Notes under the pieces: generated by a model
What the model saw: the letters and a program-made list of their open reading frames with translations, nothing else
What the model was told of the DNA's origin: nothing
The model's database searches: none
Position numbers and translations under genes: made by a program
Shown: piece by piece, positions 1 through 7,718 of the stretch
Layout of the letters: the number at the start of each line of letters is the position of its first letter
Numbering within the stretch: position 1 is the stretch's first letter
Assembly (NCBI GenBank): GCA_030612585.1
Contig: JAUWNP010000066.1
Span: forward strand, 1-20,477
DNA from: Anaerolineae bacterium
GTDB taxonomy: Bacteria; Chloroflexota; Anaerolineae; B4-G1
DNA length: 20,477 bases
Direction: 5' to 3'

Positions 1-136
1 TACTGTTGGCGAACTCGGTTTTCTAGGGATGAGACCCCACAAGAACGCCCTTTTAGTGAAGTAATTCCCCACTGAACAGTCGAAATGACCCGAAAAACCG
101 CATTCTTGCCCCACCGGAAGGGGTTAGCCAACAGTA
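1..136. repeat. Imperfect inverted repeat, possible MITE remnant
   Basis: The first ten bases (TACTGTTGGC) are the exact reverse complement of 127-136 (GCCAACAGTA). Further in, the arms share a CAAGAAnGC..TTTT block (about 40-54 against about 91-106 on the other strand), so the similarity is more than the ten terminal bases. It may be a degenerate miniature element or part of a larger one cut by the window edge. No flanking duplication can be tested on the left. Confidence 0.4.
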
Positions 137-294
137 TCTTCAAAAAGAACGGGCCGGAAGCGCTGTTGCACTCGCTTGAGATTATACTACAGGATCTTCG
201 AATGAACAAACAAGCCAAATCCACATCGAACCAAGACCCCAACGCAAAGCGCGTGCGCGGCTGGCTAGCAGAACTGGGCGGCGGCGCACAATAA
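85..294 (+). CDS. Small hypothetical ORF, doubtful
   Basis: This is a 69-residue basic ORF with no recognisable family, signal peptide or membrane segment. Its ATG at 85 has no Shine-Dalgarno sequence and its first 17 codons lie in the inverted repeat at 1-136, which argues against the long form. A shorter in-frame ATG at 202 has AGGA seven bases upstream and would give about 30 residues. It may be the remnant of a gene or a chance ORF. It is listed because nothing else explains 137-337. Confidence 0.2.
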   Translation: MTRKTAFLPHRKGLANSIFKKNGPEALLHSLEIILQDLRMNKQAKSTSNQDPNAKRVRGWLAELGGGAQ

Positions 295-337
295 CACCCC
301 AGCGCCCCTCCCCCATCATCCCCACACGTGCCACCAT

Positions 338-1591
338 TCAAGATGAGACCCGCCCCGGCAAAGCAAACGTAAAGACACTCCCCCGGCCGATTTCAGTCTC
401 TACTGCCACCTGCCCACCGAGTTTCTCCACGATGCGCCGCACGATGGACAGCCCCAACCCATGCCCTTTGGTGCTAACCTGGTTGAGGCGCGTAAACGGA
501 GTGAACAACCGGGCCTGCTCCTCCGGTGTGAGGCCGGGGCCGTTGTCGCGCACCCAGAAACACACCATACCGTCCGATTGCACCGTCGCCCCCAGTTCCA
601 CGCGCGGCGGCCGGCCGCCATGCTTGATGGCGTTGCTGAGATAGTTGGCCCACAACTCTTCAACCCACGGGCCGTAGCCCAGCGCCACCGGCCAGGCAGC
701 AGGCAAGACGATCTCGGCCTGGTGTTCCTCAATCATGTGGGCCAGCCGCTGCTGGGTTTCGGCCACCATGCTCGCCATGTCCAGCGGCCCCATCCCCACT
801 TCCATCTTGCGCACTCCCGCCAGCAGCAGCAACCCATCAATGATGCTGCTCATCTTGTGCCCATTCTGCACAATACTATGCAAACACTTCTGCCACTCCT
901 CATCCAACGTCGCGGCACAATGATATTCCAACAGTTCGGCAAAGCCGGTGATAAGGGTCAAGGGGCTCCTGAGATCATGGGCCACGGTGTGAGCGAAAGC
1001 GTCCAGTTCCTCGTTGCGCGCTTGCAGTTCGACGGTGCGTTGGCGCAGCGCCTCCTCCGCCCGCTTGCGCTCGGTGATGTCTACACCTTGGGCGATGGTG
1101 GCCATAAGGGTTATGCCGTCTTCTGCGTAGATGTTCGCCGAATTCCAGAGTGCACACCGTGTCTCCCCATCCTGGCGCAGAATGGGGATTTCCACCGACT
1201 CCCAATATTCACCGCTTAAGGCGCGCGCGATCTTGCTCAGCGATTCGTCTCGGCTTGCCTCGGGAAAGAGCAGACGCAGTTCCCGGCCGACGACCTCGTC
1301 GGCTGCATAGCCTGTCAGACGCTCGAAGGCATGGTTGAACCGGGTGATCATGAACGCCGGGTCCCAGACGATGATGGGGGCATTTGCGTAGTTGAACAGG
1401 TTCTCCAGGTAGTTGCGTGCCTCCTGCAGCGCCTCCTGCGCCCGCTGACACTCGATTTCTGATGCCACCAATTCTGCCATCCGCTGGCGCATCTCTACCA
1501 ATTCGTTCATGTCATTATTGCCCCAGGATTGTGAATGACACTCAGAATGTTGAGCCGCTTTTTTGTCATTTGTCATTTGTCCATTTGTCAT
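338..1591 (-). CDS. PAS-domain sensor histidine kinase (soluble)
   Basis: Predicted 417-residue two-component sensor kinase that autophosphorylates on histidine and passes the phosphate to an unidentified response regulator. A PAS domain (about residues 60-180, with an N-x-x-F-x-x-L-T-G-Y segment) precedes the dimerisation/phosphoacceptor helix with VAHDLRSPL (His205 the phosphoacceptor), then a HATPase domain with N-box NYLSNAIKHG, G1 box VRDNGPGL and a GHGLGLSIV box. There is no membrane segment, so it should sense a cytoplasmic signal. The start at 1591 is chosen because AGGAG lies eight bases upstream and a TATAAT box lies 38 bases upstream. The ATG at 1510 is an alternative. With the 1591 start, residues 1-10 are encoded by a heptamer array. 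No regulator gene is adjacent, so it is an orphan kinase. Family certain, signal unknown. Confidence 0.9.
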   Translation of the reverse strand: MTNGQMTNDKKAAQHSECHSQSWGNNDMNELVEMRQRMAELVASEIECQRAQEALQEARNYLENLFNYANAPIIVWDPAFMITRFNHAFERLTGYAADEVVGRELRLLFPEASRDESLSKIARALSGEYWESVEIPILRQDGETRCALWNSANIYAEDGITLMATIAQGVDITERKRAEEALRQRTVELQARNEELDAFAHTVAHDLRSPLTLITGFAELLEYHCAATLDEEWQKCLHSIVQNGHKMSSIIDGLLLLAGVRKMEVGMGPLDMASMVAETQQRLAHMIEEHQAEIVLPAAWPVALGYGPWVEELWANYLSNAIKHGGRPPRVELGATVQSDGMVCFWVRDNGPGLTPEEQARLFTPFTRLNQVSTKGHGLGLSIVRRIVEKLGGQVAVETEIGRGSVFTFALPGRVSS

Positions 1592-1592
1592 T
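1564..1592. repeat. Heptamer tandem array (TGTCATT)
   Basis: About four units of TGTCATT, one stretched by a C, overlap the start codon of the histidine kinase and encode its MTNGQMTNDK N-terminus. It is one of a series of similar arrays at gene junctions in this window. Confidence 0.75.
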
Positions 1593-1628
1593 GGGCCGTC
1601 TCCTTGCGTCGGTGGCGGGTTCAGGCAG

Positions 1629-1657
1629 ATTATAGCCCAACGGCCCCGCTTGCACAA
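1629..1657 (-). promoter_or_regulatory. Predicted promoter of the histidine kinase
   Basis: On the minus strand TATAAT (1634-1629) is a perfect -10 box. The -35 position at 17-bp spacing reads TTGTGC, a weak match. The predicted leader is only about 30 bases and contains the AGGAG that fixes the kinase start at 1591. Confidence 0.5.
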
Positions 1658-1671
1658 GCCGCTGTGAGGTC

Positions 1672-1699
1672 TTGACATTTGGCGGCTTTCCCGTATACT
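1672..1699 (+). promoter_or_regulatory. Strong sigma70-type promoter of the ABC importer operon
   Basis: A perfect -35 TTGACA (1672-1677) is separated by 16 bp from TATACT (1694-1699). Transcription would start near 1706, leaving about 170 bases of leader before the substrate-binding protein. It diverges from the kinase promoter at 1629-1657. Confidence 0.75.
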
Positions 1700-1759
1700 A
1701 ATCGCACTGCAGGTGCAGGCAGTTCGACGTTTTATGCGAGAACGCCTGCTGGGATAATG

Positions 1760-1801
1760 TCCTTTCCTCGAAAAACCTGACAACACGCGAAAGGAGGTGA
1801 T
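1760..1801 (+). promoter_or_regulatory. Leader with extended Shine-Dalgarno and possible sequestering hairpin
   Basis: GAAAGGAGGTGAT at 1789-1801 is a 13-base match to the reverse complement of the conserved 16S rRNA 3' tail, far longer than usual. It lies about 75 bases upstream of the substrate-binding protein and no normally spaced start codon follows it. TCCTTTC at 1760-1766 can pair with GAAAGGA at 1789-1795, which would occlude it. It may be a ribosome stand-by or control site. The role is inferred; the sequence match is direct. Confidence 0.45.
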
Positions 1802-1880
1802 GGGACGGGATACTCTACTTCATTTGCCACGTACCAACTCAAGTTTGTGTAACCATTCAAAAGGAGGAGACAACAGATGA
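1800..1880 (+). CDS. Putative 26-codon leader ORF
   Basis: An ATG at 1800, overlapping the end of the extended ribosome-binding site, opens a 26-codon frame. Its TGA stop (1878-1880) overlaps the ATG of the substrate-binding protein in an ATGA arrangement typical of translational coupling. The peptide has no recognisable motif, and its Shine-Dalgarno core is only about two bases from the ATG, which is poor spacing. An in-frame TTG at 1824 is an alternative start. Existence is uncertain. Confidence 0.25.
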   Translation: MGRDTLLHLPRTNSSLCNHSKGGDNR

Positions 1881-3589
1881 AAGCCTTACGTATTCTGAGT
1901 GCCATGCTGGCACTGATCCTGGTCGTTGGCCTGGTAGCATCGTGCACCGCGCCGGCGACCGAAGCGCCGCCTGAAGAACCGGCGGCGCCTGAAGAGCCAG
2001 CACCAACCGAAGAACCGCCCGCGGAACCTGTCACGTTCATCTTTGGCCGTGGCGGCGACTCGGTCCAACTGGACCCGGCCGTGGTCACCGATGGCGAGTC
2101 CTTCCGCGTGACCGGCCAGATTCTGGAGCCGTTGTTCCAGTACGAAGACGGTGGCACGACGCCCATCCCGGCTCTGGCCACTGGCTTCGAGGCCTCTGCG
2201 GACAGCAAGGAGTGGACGATCTCCCTGCGTGAGGGCGTCAAGTTCCACGACGGCACTCCCTTCAACGCCGACGCCGTGGTTCTCAACTACGAGCGCCAGT
2301 GGAAGACGGATCACCCGCTGCACTTCGAGAGCCAGGTGTATGAGTACTGGGAGTACATGTTCAATGGCTTCGACGATGACTGTCTCATCACCAGTGTCGA
2401 GGCGGTGGACGACTTGACTGTCAAGATCACCCTCAAGGAACCTCTGGCTCCCCTGCTGGCCAACCTGGCCATGGACATCTTCGCCATCTCCAGCCCTGCG
2501 GCTCTGGAGGAGTACGGTGCGGACTACGGCACGCCCAGCGCGGGAGCTGTGGGCACCGGCCCCTTCAAGTTCGTGGAGTGGGTGGAGGACGACCACATCA
2601 CAGCGGATGCCAACATGGACTACTGGGGTGGTGCACCGAGCATTGGCCGGATAATCTGGCGAGTGATCCCCGACGACTCGGCCCGTTACCTGGCTCTCAA
2701 GGCTGGTGACATCCACGCCATGGAGCAGGCCGGCGTCGAGGACATTAAGGATTGTGAAGCGGATGCCAACTGCTACGTGGAGGCCATCGGCCTGAACACG
2801 GGCTACCTGGCTTTCAACTATCACATCACAGAGTTACAGGATCCGAAGGTGCGAGAGGCGGTGTTCCACGCCATTGACCGTGAGGCTCTAAAAGATGCCT
2901 TCTACGGCGACTATGGCCAGGTGGCGAGCACTTTCCTGCACCCAACATTGTGGGGCCGACCCGACATCGAGGATTGGACCTACGACCCCGATCTATCCAG
3001 GCAGTTGCTGGCTGAGGCTGGCTTCCCCGATGGCTTGAAGGAAGTCACCAACGAGGACACCGGAGAAGTCGGGCCGCTGAAGCTCTACTACATGCCGGTG
3101 ACCCGCTTCTACTATCCCAGCCCCAAGGAAATCGGTGAGGCCATGGCCGCTGATCTGGCCAAGGTCGGCATTGACACCGAACTGTACTTGGAAGGCGACT
3201 GGGCGACCTTCCTCGGTGCGCGGCGTGAGGGCAAGTTGTACGGCCTCTACCAGCTCGGCTGGGGCGGCGACAACGGTGACCCCGACAACTTCCTCAACTA
3301 CTTCTTCGGCGGGCTGAGCGGCACTGGACAGGTCAAAGAGCCCGATGCGCGCGAAGGCTACTACGCCAACCAGGAGGTAGCCGACCTGCTCTTCCAGGCC
3401 GCTATTGAGCCTGATCAGGCCAAGCGTACGCCTCTCTACGAGGAGGTCGAGCGGTTGCTGCACGAGGACCGGGCGCGTCTGTGGGTGATACACAACGATA
3501 CCCCGCGCCTCTTGTCCGCGAAGATCAGCGGCTTCCAGGTGCAGCCGGTAGGCGCCGACAAGTACGAAGGGGTCGTGATCGCAGACTAG
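1877..3589 (+). CDS. ABC importer substrate-binding lipoprotein, family 5 (peptide/nickel type)
   Basis: Predicted 570-residue extracytoplasmic solute-binding protein of the DppA/OppA/NikA family, which delivers peptides or similar solutes to an ABC importer. Residues 1-22 are a lipoprotein signal peptide ending in lipobox VASC, with Cys23 lipidated. Residues 24-53 form a Pro/Glu/Ala-rich tether to the membrane. The mature domain has the family hallmarks LEPLFQYEDG and ISLREGVKFHDGTPFNADAVV. The length is normal. The start is fixed by AAAGGAGGAG eight bases upstream of the ATG. Two matching permeases follow after a hairpin at 3659-3690 that probably lowers their expression relative to this protein. 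The substrate cannot be told from sequence alone. Confidence 0.93.
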   Translation: MKALRILSAMLALILVVGLVASCTAPATEAPPEEPAAPEEPAPTEEPPAEPVTFIFGRGGDSVQLDPAVVTDGESFRVTGQILEPLFQYEDGGTTPIPALATGFEASADSKEWTISLREGVKFHDGTPFNADAVVLNYERQWKTDHPLHFESQVYEYWEYMFNGFDDDCLITSVEAVDDLTVKITLKEPLAPLLANLAMDIFAISSPAALEEYGADYGTPSAGAVGTGPFKFVEWVEDDHITADANMDYWGGAPSIGRIIWRVIPDDSARYLALKAGDIHAMEQAGVEDIKDCEADANCYVEAIGLNTGYLAFNYHITELQDPKVREAVFHAIDREALKDAFYGDYGQVASTFLHPTLWGRPDIEDWTYDPDLSRQLLAEAGFPDGLKEVTNEDTGEVGPLKLYYMPVTRFYYPSPKEIGEAMAADLAKVGIDTELYLEGDWATFLGARREGKLYGLYQLGWGGDNGDPDNFLNYFFGGLSGTGQVKEPDAREGYYANQEVADLLFQAAIEPDQAKRTPLYEEVERLLHEDRARLWVIHNDTPRLLSAKISGFQVQPVGADKYEGVVIAD

Positions 3590-3658
3590 GCTTGATGAGT
3601 CGGGTCTTTAGCCGCATCAGGCTTGGGTTCTGTCACGATCCCCGCATGACAGCAGAAG

Positions 3659-3690
3659 GGGGGTGCGGGGCTATCCTCGCACCCCCTTTC
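3659..3690 (+). terminator. Intercistronic hairpin, probable partial terminator
   Basis: GGGGGTGCG (3659-3667) and CGCACCCCC (3678-3686) form a perfect 9-bp GC-rich stem, followed by TTTC and a loosely T-rich stretch. It lies between the binding-protein gene and its permeases. A leaky terminator or mRNA stabiliser here would explain excess binding protein, a common arrangement in ABC importer operons. Confidence 0.65.
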
Positions 3691-3824
3691 ATCGTTGCTT
3701 TTAGGTCTCTGGCAGCCTCCTGACCGCTGCTCAATTGCACGAAAAGTTGGGCCATAGTCAGGAGCCCACGACTCAAGCCGCAGAACACCCTGCGCTGACG
3801 GTGACGCAGAAAGGAGTGTCCCGA

Positions 3825-4904
3825 TTGACCAGGTACATCATCCGTAGACTGATTTCTATGATTCCCACTTTATTGGGGGTGACAGTCCTCGTTTTTCTAT
3901 TTATCCATCTCATTCCCGGCGATCCGGCTATCGTCATGTTGGGCGAGCACGCCGCCGTGGAAAACGTGGAACGCATCCGCGAACAACTGGGTTTGAACAA
4001 GCCACTCCTCCTGAATCTCGATGCCGCGGCCCAGGCATTTCATGGTGAGATCAGCATCGGTGAAGGACTCAAGGGTCTTTTTGACTCGCAATACTTTGGC
4101 TTCCTTGGCCGTCTGCTTCAAGGCGACCTGGGAAAATCTGTCCATGAACGTACGCCCATCGCTGATCTGCTAAAATTGAAAATCCCGGCCACTGTGGAAC
4201 TGTCGCTTCTGGCGATGGCCTTTGCCATCGTGGTGGGCATCCCTGCCGGCATCATCTCCGCCACGCGGCGCAACTCTGTTTTCGACAATGTGAGCATGGT
4301 CGGCTCACTGGTGGGCGTTTCCATGCCCATCTTTTGGCTGGGGTTGATGCTCATTTACTTCTTCGGTGTCAAATTGGGTTGGTTTCCCACCTACGGCCGC
4401 TTTCCGGTTGACCTATCGCTGGAGACCGTCACTGGCCTTTACACCCTTGACAGTATCATCGCCGGTGACTCCCAGGCCCTGGGTCTGGCGCTCAAACATC
4501 TGGTGATGCCATCCATTGCCTTGGGCACTATTCCCATGGCTGTTATCGCCCGCATGACCCGTTCCGCCATGCTGGAAGTGTTGCAGGAGGATTACATCCG
4601 CACGGCTTATGCCAAAGGATTGCGGGAGAGTGCCGTCATCTTACGACATGCTCTGAAGAATGCCTTCCTGCCGGTGATTACAATTATCGGTCTGCAGGTC
4701 GGCAGCCTTCTGGCGGGGGCTATCATGACTGAGACGGTCTTCTCCTGGCCTGGGGTAGGCAAATGGGTGTACGACGCCATCCTGGCACGGGACTACCCCG
4801 TCGTGCAGGTGGCTGTCCTGGTCATTACTCTGGTCATAGCTGTGATCAACCTGGCAGTTGACGCTTCCTATGCCTTCCTTAACCCTAAAATCCGATTGGA
4901 ATGA
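3825..4904 (+). CDS. ABC importer permease, DppB/OppB family
   Basis: Predicted 359-residue inner-membrane permease for peptide/nickel-type uptake. The N-terminus TRYIIRRLISMIPTLLGVTVLVF followed by IHLIPGDPA is diagnostic of the DppB family: a short cytoplasmic lead and a first helix. An extracytoplasmic stretch follows, then the five-helix permease core, with the EAA loop (about residues 259-285, AYAKGLRES...LKNAFLPV) that docks the ATPase. The start is taken as TTG at 3825 because GGAG lies eight bases upstream and the product then begins where the family begins. The upstream TTG at 3735 and GTG at 3816 are less likely. The stop overlaps the next gene's start (ATGA), indicating coupled translation. 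Confidence 0.9.
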   Translation: MTRYIIRRLISMIPTLLGVTVLVFLFIHLIPGDPAIVMLGEHAAVENVERIREQLGLNKPLLLNLDAAAQAFHGEISIGEGLKGLFDSQYFGFLGRLLQGDLGKSVHERTPIADLLKLKIPATVELSLLAMAFAIVVGIPAGIISATRRNSVFDNVSMVGSLVGVSMPIFWLGLMLIYFFGVKLGWFPTYGRFPVDLSLETVTGLYTLDSIIAGDSQALGLALKHLVMPSIALGTIPMAVIARMTRSAMLEVLQEDYIRTAYAKGLRESAVILRHALKNAFLPVITIIGLQVGSLLAGAIMTETVFSWPGVGKWVYDAILARDYPVVQVAVLVITLVIAVINLAVDASYAFLNPKIRLE

Positions 4905-5815
4905 GTGATATGGCTGAGACGATTGCTCGTCAAGTGGACTTGCCGGTGGATTTTGCGGTGCGCAAACATCGCTCTCTGTGGACCGATGCCTGGCAGCGAT
5001 TGATTTCCCTTAATACCGCGCGCTTGGGTATGGTCATCATTGGTGTCTTGCTGTTGGTGGCCATGTTGGCGCCCATTGTACATCACTACGACCCGAAAAC
5101 AGACTCCAGTCTCAGGGACCGGCTCAAGCCTCCTTCACGCGAACACATCCTGGGGACCGATAACCTGGGGCGAGACGTGGTGGTGCGGCTGGTTCATGGG
5201 GCCCGGTATTCGTTGGTGGTAGGCATCGTTTCTGTGGGCATTGGTTTGATCGTTGGCGGGATTCTGGGTATGCTGGCCGGCTTTACTGGAGGGGCGGTGG
5301 AAAACATCATCATGCGCTGTATGGACATCATCCTGGCCTTCCCAGCCATGCTCCTGGCCATCGCCATCGTTGCCGTGCGCGGGCCAGGGTTGAACAATAC
5401 TATGGTGGCCGTTGGGGTAGTGTTTATCCCCATCTTCGCCCGCCTGGCCCGCTCGATGGTGCTTTCGGTCAAGGAACAGGAGTATATTACTGCTGCCACT
5501 TGTGTCGGAGTGACGAGGCTACGCATCCTGTTTCGGCATATACTGCCTAATATCCTTTCGCCTATCATCGTGCAATCCACCCTGGGGTTGGGGAGCGCCA
5601 TCCTATGGGCGGCAGGGCTGGGTTTCCTGGGACTGGGACAGCAGCCGCCCAAGCCGGAGTGGGGAGCCATGCTGAGCGATTGCTACAAGTTCCTGGCCAC
5701 GGGTGCCTGGTGGGTCATCATCCCCCCCGGCGTGGCCATCATGCTCAGCGTGCTCGGCTTTAACCTGCTGGGCGACGGCTTGCGCGACGCGCTTGATCCG
5801 CGCCTCACCCGTTGA
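4901..5815 (+). CDS. ABC importer permease, DppC/OppC family
   Basis: Predicted 304-residue partner permease. A cytoplasmic N-terminus of about 40 residues leads to a first helix (about 43-62). Next come the family-typical P-x-x-x-H-I-L-G-T-D-N-L-G-R-D segment and the permease core with its EAA loop (about 193-222, AATCVGVTRL...HILPNILSPI). It ends in the usual GDGLRDALDPRL. It overlaps the DppB-type gene by four bases (ATGA). The expected dppD/dppF ATPase genes do not follow: 5816 onward holds a hairpin and then a convergent gene. The transporter must therefore borrow ATPases encoded elsewhere or be incomplete. Confidence 0.92.
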   Translation: MSDMAETIARQVDLPVDFAVRKHRSLWTDAWQRLISLNTARLGMVIIGVLLLVAMLAPIVHHYDPKTDSSLRDRLKPPSREHILGTDNLGRDVVVRLVHGARYSLVVGIVSVGIGLIVGGILGMLAGFTGGAVENIIMRCMDIILAFPAMLLAIAIVAVRGPGLNNTMVAVGVVFIPIFARLARSMVLSVKEQEYITAATCVGVTRLRILFRHILPNILSPIIVQSTLGLGSAILWAAGLGFLGLGQQPPKPEWGAMLSDCYKFLATGAWWVIIPPGVAIMLSVLGFNLLGDGLRDALDPRLTR

Positions 5816-5910
5816 TTCTAGCCTTGGTCGTTCCAGGGAGTTGCCCCTTCTCCGACCGGTGCCAGGCGAAGAGGGGCACCTGGTGGCCTGTCACTTGGTG
5901 AAATAAAGGC

Positions 5911-5945
5911 AAACCTCCCGAAGGTTTGGAACCTTCGGGAGGTTT
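5911..5945. terminator. Bidirectional hairpin terminator between convergent operons
   Basis: A perfect 16-bp stem (5911-5926 with 5930-5945) with a three-base TGG loop lies between the DppC-type gene and pncB. The plus side continues TTTCTTTA and the minus side GCCTTTATTT, so it can end transcription from both operons. Its AACCT...AGGTT core resembles the palindromes at 16560 and 17413. Confidence 0.8.
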
Positions 5946-5947
5946 CT

Positions 5948-7348
5948 TTACCACACCACCCGCTCCATCTCCGGATTGTCGCAGGGGGCGCGGCCAACCT
6001 TGGCCATATCCACCCAACCCCCCCCAGCCCCCCCGAAACGGGGGGGAGTCTGCACCCGGATGCGCACCACGTCCGCCGTGAAGTCGGTGTTGGTGCCGAC
6101 GATGGCATCGTTGGACATCAGCGACGAGCCCACGCCGTAGGAGTCGGACGGCACACCCAGTCGTTCGAAGCGGCGGATGCGCTCGGGACTGAAACCGCCG
6201 GAGACGACGATGTTGACGTTGCGGCAGTACTCCTTCGCCCGCTCCTCCCACTCCGGCGGCAGGCCCCAACTCTCCCAGGCCCGGTTCAGCGCCTCGCGCA
6301 CGATGAATACCAGACGCGGGTTGACCCCCAGGTCCAGTTCCTGATCCCCCAGCGGCGGCACGGCCACGTCACGGACCGAGCGGGAGGTATCGAGCCGCAC
6401 GCCGTGGAGAACGTACTTACGGGCCTCCTCCTCGCTCCCGGCGTCCATCAACCCCCGGTAGCGGTCGAACATGGCTTTGAGCGTGCGCAGGCTGTCGGTG
6501 ACGTTGTCGTTGTTGAAGTCCACCAGAGCAATGCGGGACACCTCCACAGGCAGCGTAGAGGCGAAAGCGACCATAGCGGCAGCGGTATCGCCCAGGAAGC
6601 AGGCGATGACGGCGTGGGGGACAGTACCGATACCCAGGCTGCCCCAGTAGTCCCCTTGGGCGTCAGTGGAGACCAACGAGGGGGTATGCTGGCCGTAGTC
6701 GTGGTTGAAACGCTGCACGGCGACGTCGTAGGCGTAACCATCGGCGGCCTGTACCTCGTGGGCGTCGAAGCGGGCGGGGAAAAAGAGCACCGGCTTGCCT
6801 CTCGCCGCCACCAGTGTCTCGTAGACGTTCGTGGCGATGCGGCTGCCCCGGCTGAGTATGCCCAGGATGGGCGTCTCCAGCAGCGCGAAGTCCCGGTAGC
6901 GCCCCCGAATCCTCATCACCGGCTGCACAAAACGGGGGTCGCCCTCCCCGGCGTTCCCCCTGGGCGGATAGTGAACGACCGCCCCGTCGTGGACGGCCCA
7001 TACCTCCAGTTGGTCGTAGACCTCCGCGAAATTGCCGTCCTCATCGAAGTCGCCGGTGCAGTGGCGCAGCGCCGCCAGCGCCTTGTCCATACCTACCACT
7101 ACCGTCAGCCCCTTGCGGCGGGTGAATACCTGCATCTCGACGACCATGTTCCCCACGTCAAGGTCGCCGGTGTCCAGACCGACGTCGCGGGGATACTGGC
7201 CGTCGTAGCGGTAGCCCGAGGCGGCCAGTGCACTCAGCATACGGTGCACGTTCTCGAAGTACTTGTCGGAGTACCAGCCCCGGCGCATACGCTCAGTGTC
7301 CAACTTAAAGACAGTGTTGTCCAATCGGTGGCGATTGAAGATAGTCAT
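5948..7348 (-). CDS. pncB: Nicotinate phosphoribosyltransferase
   Basis: Predicted 466-residue enzyme of NAD salvage that joins nicotinate to phosphoribosyl pyrophosphate with ATP, giving nicotinate mononucleotide in the cytoplasm. Family features are the N-terminal Y-S-D-K-Y-F segment, FFPARFDAHEVQAADGYAYD in mid-protein, VDFNNDN, LHGVRLDTSRSVRD, and the C-terminal NIVVSGGFSPERI plus GVGSSL phosphate-binding region. The start ATG has GGAG about eight bases upstream. It is the last gene of the NAD operon, 103 bases after the KptA fragment. Near the C-terminus TPPRFGGAGGG is encoded by a GC-rich palindrome that looks inserted. The same element occurs in the LipM-like gene at 18308. Assignment is firm; kinetics with the insert are unknown. 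Confidence 0.9.
   Translation of the reverse strand: MTIFNRHRLDNTVFKLDTERMRRGWYSDKYFENVHRMLSALAASGYRYDGQYPRDVGLDTGDLDVGNMVVEMQVFTRRKGLTVVVGMDKALAALRHCTGDFDEDGNFAEVYDQLEVWAVHDGAVVHYPPRGNAGEGDPRFVQPVMRIRGRYRDFALLETPILGILSRGSRIATNVYETLVAARGKPVLFFPARFDAHEVQAADGYAYDVAVQRFNHDYGQHTPSLVSTDAQGDYWGSLGIGTVPHAVIACFLGDTAAAMVAFASTLPVEVSRIALVDFNNDNVTDSLRTLKAMFDRYRGLMDAGSEEEARKYVLHGVRLDTSRSVRDVAVPPLGDQELDLGVNPRLVFIVREALNRAWESWGLPPEWEERAKEYCRNVNIVVSGGFSPERIRRFERLGVPSDSYGVGSSLMSNDAIVGTNTDFTADVVRIRVQTPPRFGGAGGGWVDMAKVGRAPCDNPEMERVVW
6015..6050 (-). repeat. GC-rich palindromic element inserted in pncB
   Basis: On the coding strand it reads GACTC7 - GTTTC - G7CTG8T: poly-C, short loop, poly-G, CT, poly-G. It differs from the second copy at 18348-18381 essentially only in the five-base loop and is read in the same frame (TPPxxGGAGGG). 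This suggests an in-frame repeat insertion. Confidence 0.65.
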
Positions 7349-7363
7349 TGGATGCGCTCCGTC

Positions 7364-7391
7364 CGTGTTGCGTGTTTCGTGTTGCGTGTTT
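7364..7391. repeat. Heptamer tandem array (CGTGTTK)
   Basis: Four heptads alternate CGTGTTG and CGTGTTT just upstream of pncB. It fills the KptA-fragment/pncB spacer together with an 8-bp array at 7413-7468 and an inverted repeat (GATTCGGG 7395-7402 with CCCGAATC 7413-7420). Confidence 0.75.
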
Positions 7392-7412
7392 CATGATTCG
7401 GGCAGCATGCCT

Positions 7413-7468
7413 CCCGAATCTACGAATTTACGAATTTACGAATCTACAAATTTACGAATCTACAGACC
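7413..7468. repeat. Octamer tandem array (TACGAATT)
   Basis: About six to seven 8-bp units (TACGAATT with C, A and T variants) run from the pncB leader into the end of the KptA fragment. The stop codon of that fragment (7454-7452) lies inside the array, so the array supplies its last few codons and stop. Confidence 0.8.
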
Positions 7469-7718
7469 TGCGGATACGGTTCCCCTCCACCTGAAAGCGG
7501 CGCTTGCCGTCACCGCTGCCCTCCCTGACGACCACCATCACGTCGGCGCGGGTGGCCCAGCGAAAGTTGGGCAACCCCCGCAGAATCTCCATCACCTCCG
7601 AAAGCGATGCCCAGCCCTCATCATCAAGTTCCAGCGCAAATCGCTCTGGCTGGTGGCGGAGGATGAGGGTCAGGAACTTGCTCAGTTTGATCAGGTTTCG
7701 TCTAGCACGGTTCCGCAT
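7452..7718 (-). CDS. KptA/Tpt1-like RNA 2'-phosphotransferase, N-terminal domain only
   Basis: This 88-residue protein matches the N-terminal winged-helix domain of KptA/Tpt1, which removes the 2'-phosphate of RNA using NAD. LSKFLTLILRHQPERFALELDDEGW and a following SEVMEIL helix are diagnostic, and it runs to KRRFQVEGNRIR. Family members are about 180 residues and continue with an R-x-x-x-GHS segment and the NAD-binding ADP-ribosyltransferase-like domain. Here the frame ends in RSVDS, encoded by a tandem array. The catalytic domain is absent and not found downstream, so it is a truncated remnant or a lone RNA-binding domain. The start ATG overlaps the nadB stop (TGATG). A GTG one codon earlier is possible. 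Confidence 0.75.
   Translation of the reverse strand: MRNRARRNLIKLSKFLTLILRHQPERFALELDDEGWASLSEVMEILRGLPNFRWATRADVMVVVREGSGDGKRRFQVEGNRIRRSVDS

Noticed and set aside
1592..1786. Upstream extension of the histidine kinase frame to 1786
   Set aside because: It crosses the predicted kinase promoter and the divergent importer promoter, and its residues resemble no domain. AGGAG sits correctly for the ATG at 1591.
3735..3824. N-terminal extension of the DppB-type permease from a TTG at 3735
   Set aside because: No ribosome-binding site; the extension is not family-like. The TTG at 3825 follows GGAG and starts where the family starts.
7364..7468. Regularly repeated units suggesting a CRISPR array
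   Set aside because: The units are 7-8 bp in direct tandem with no unique spacers, and no cas gene is present. The same applies to the other arrays.
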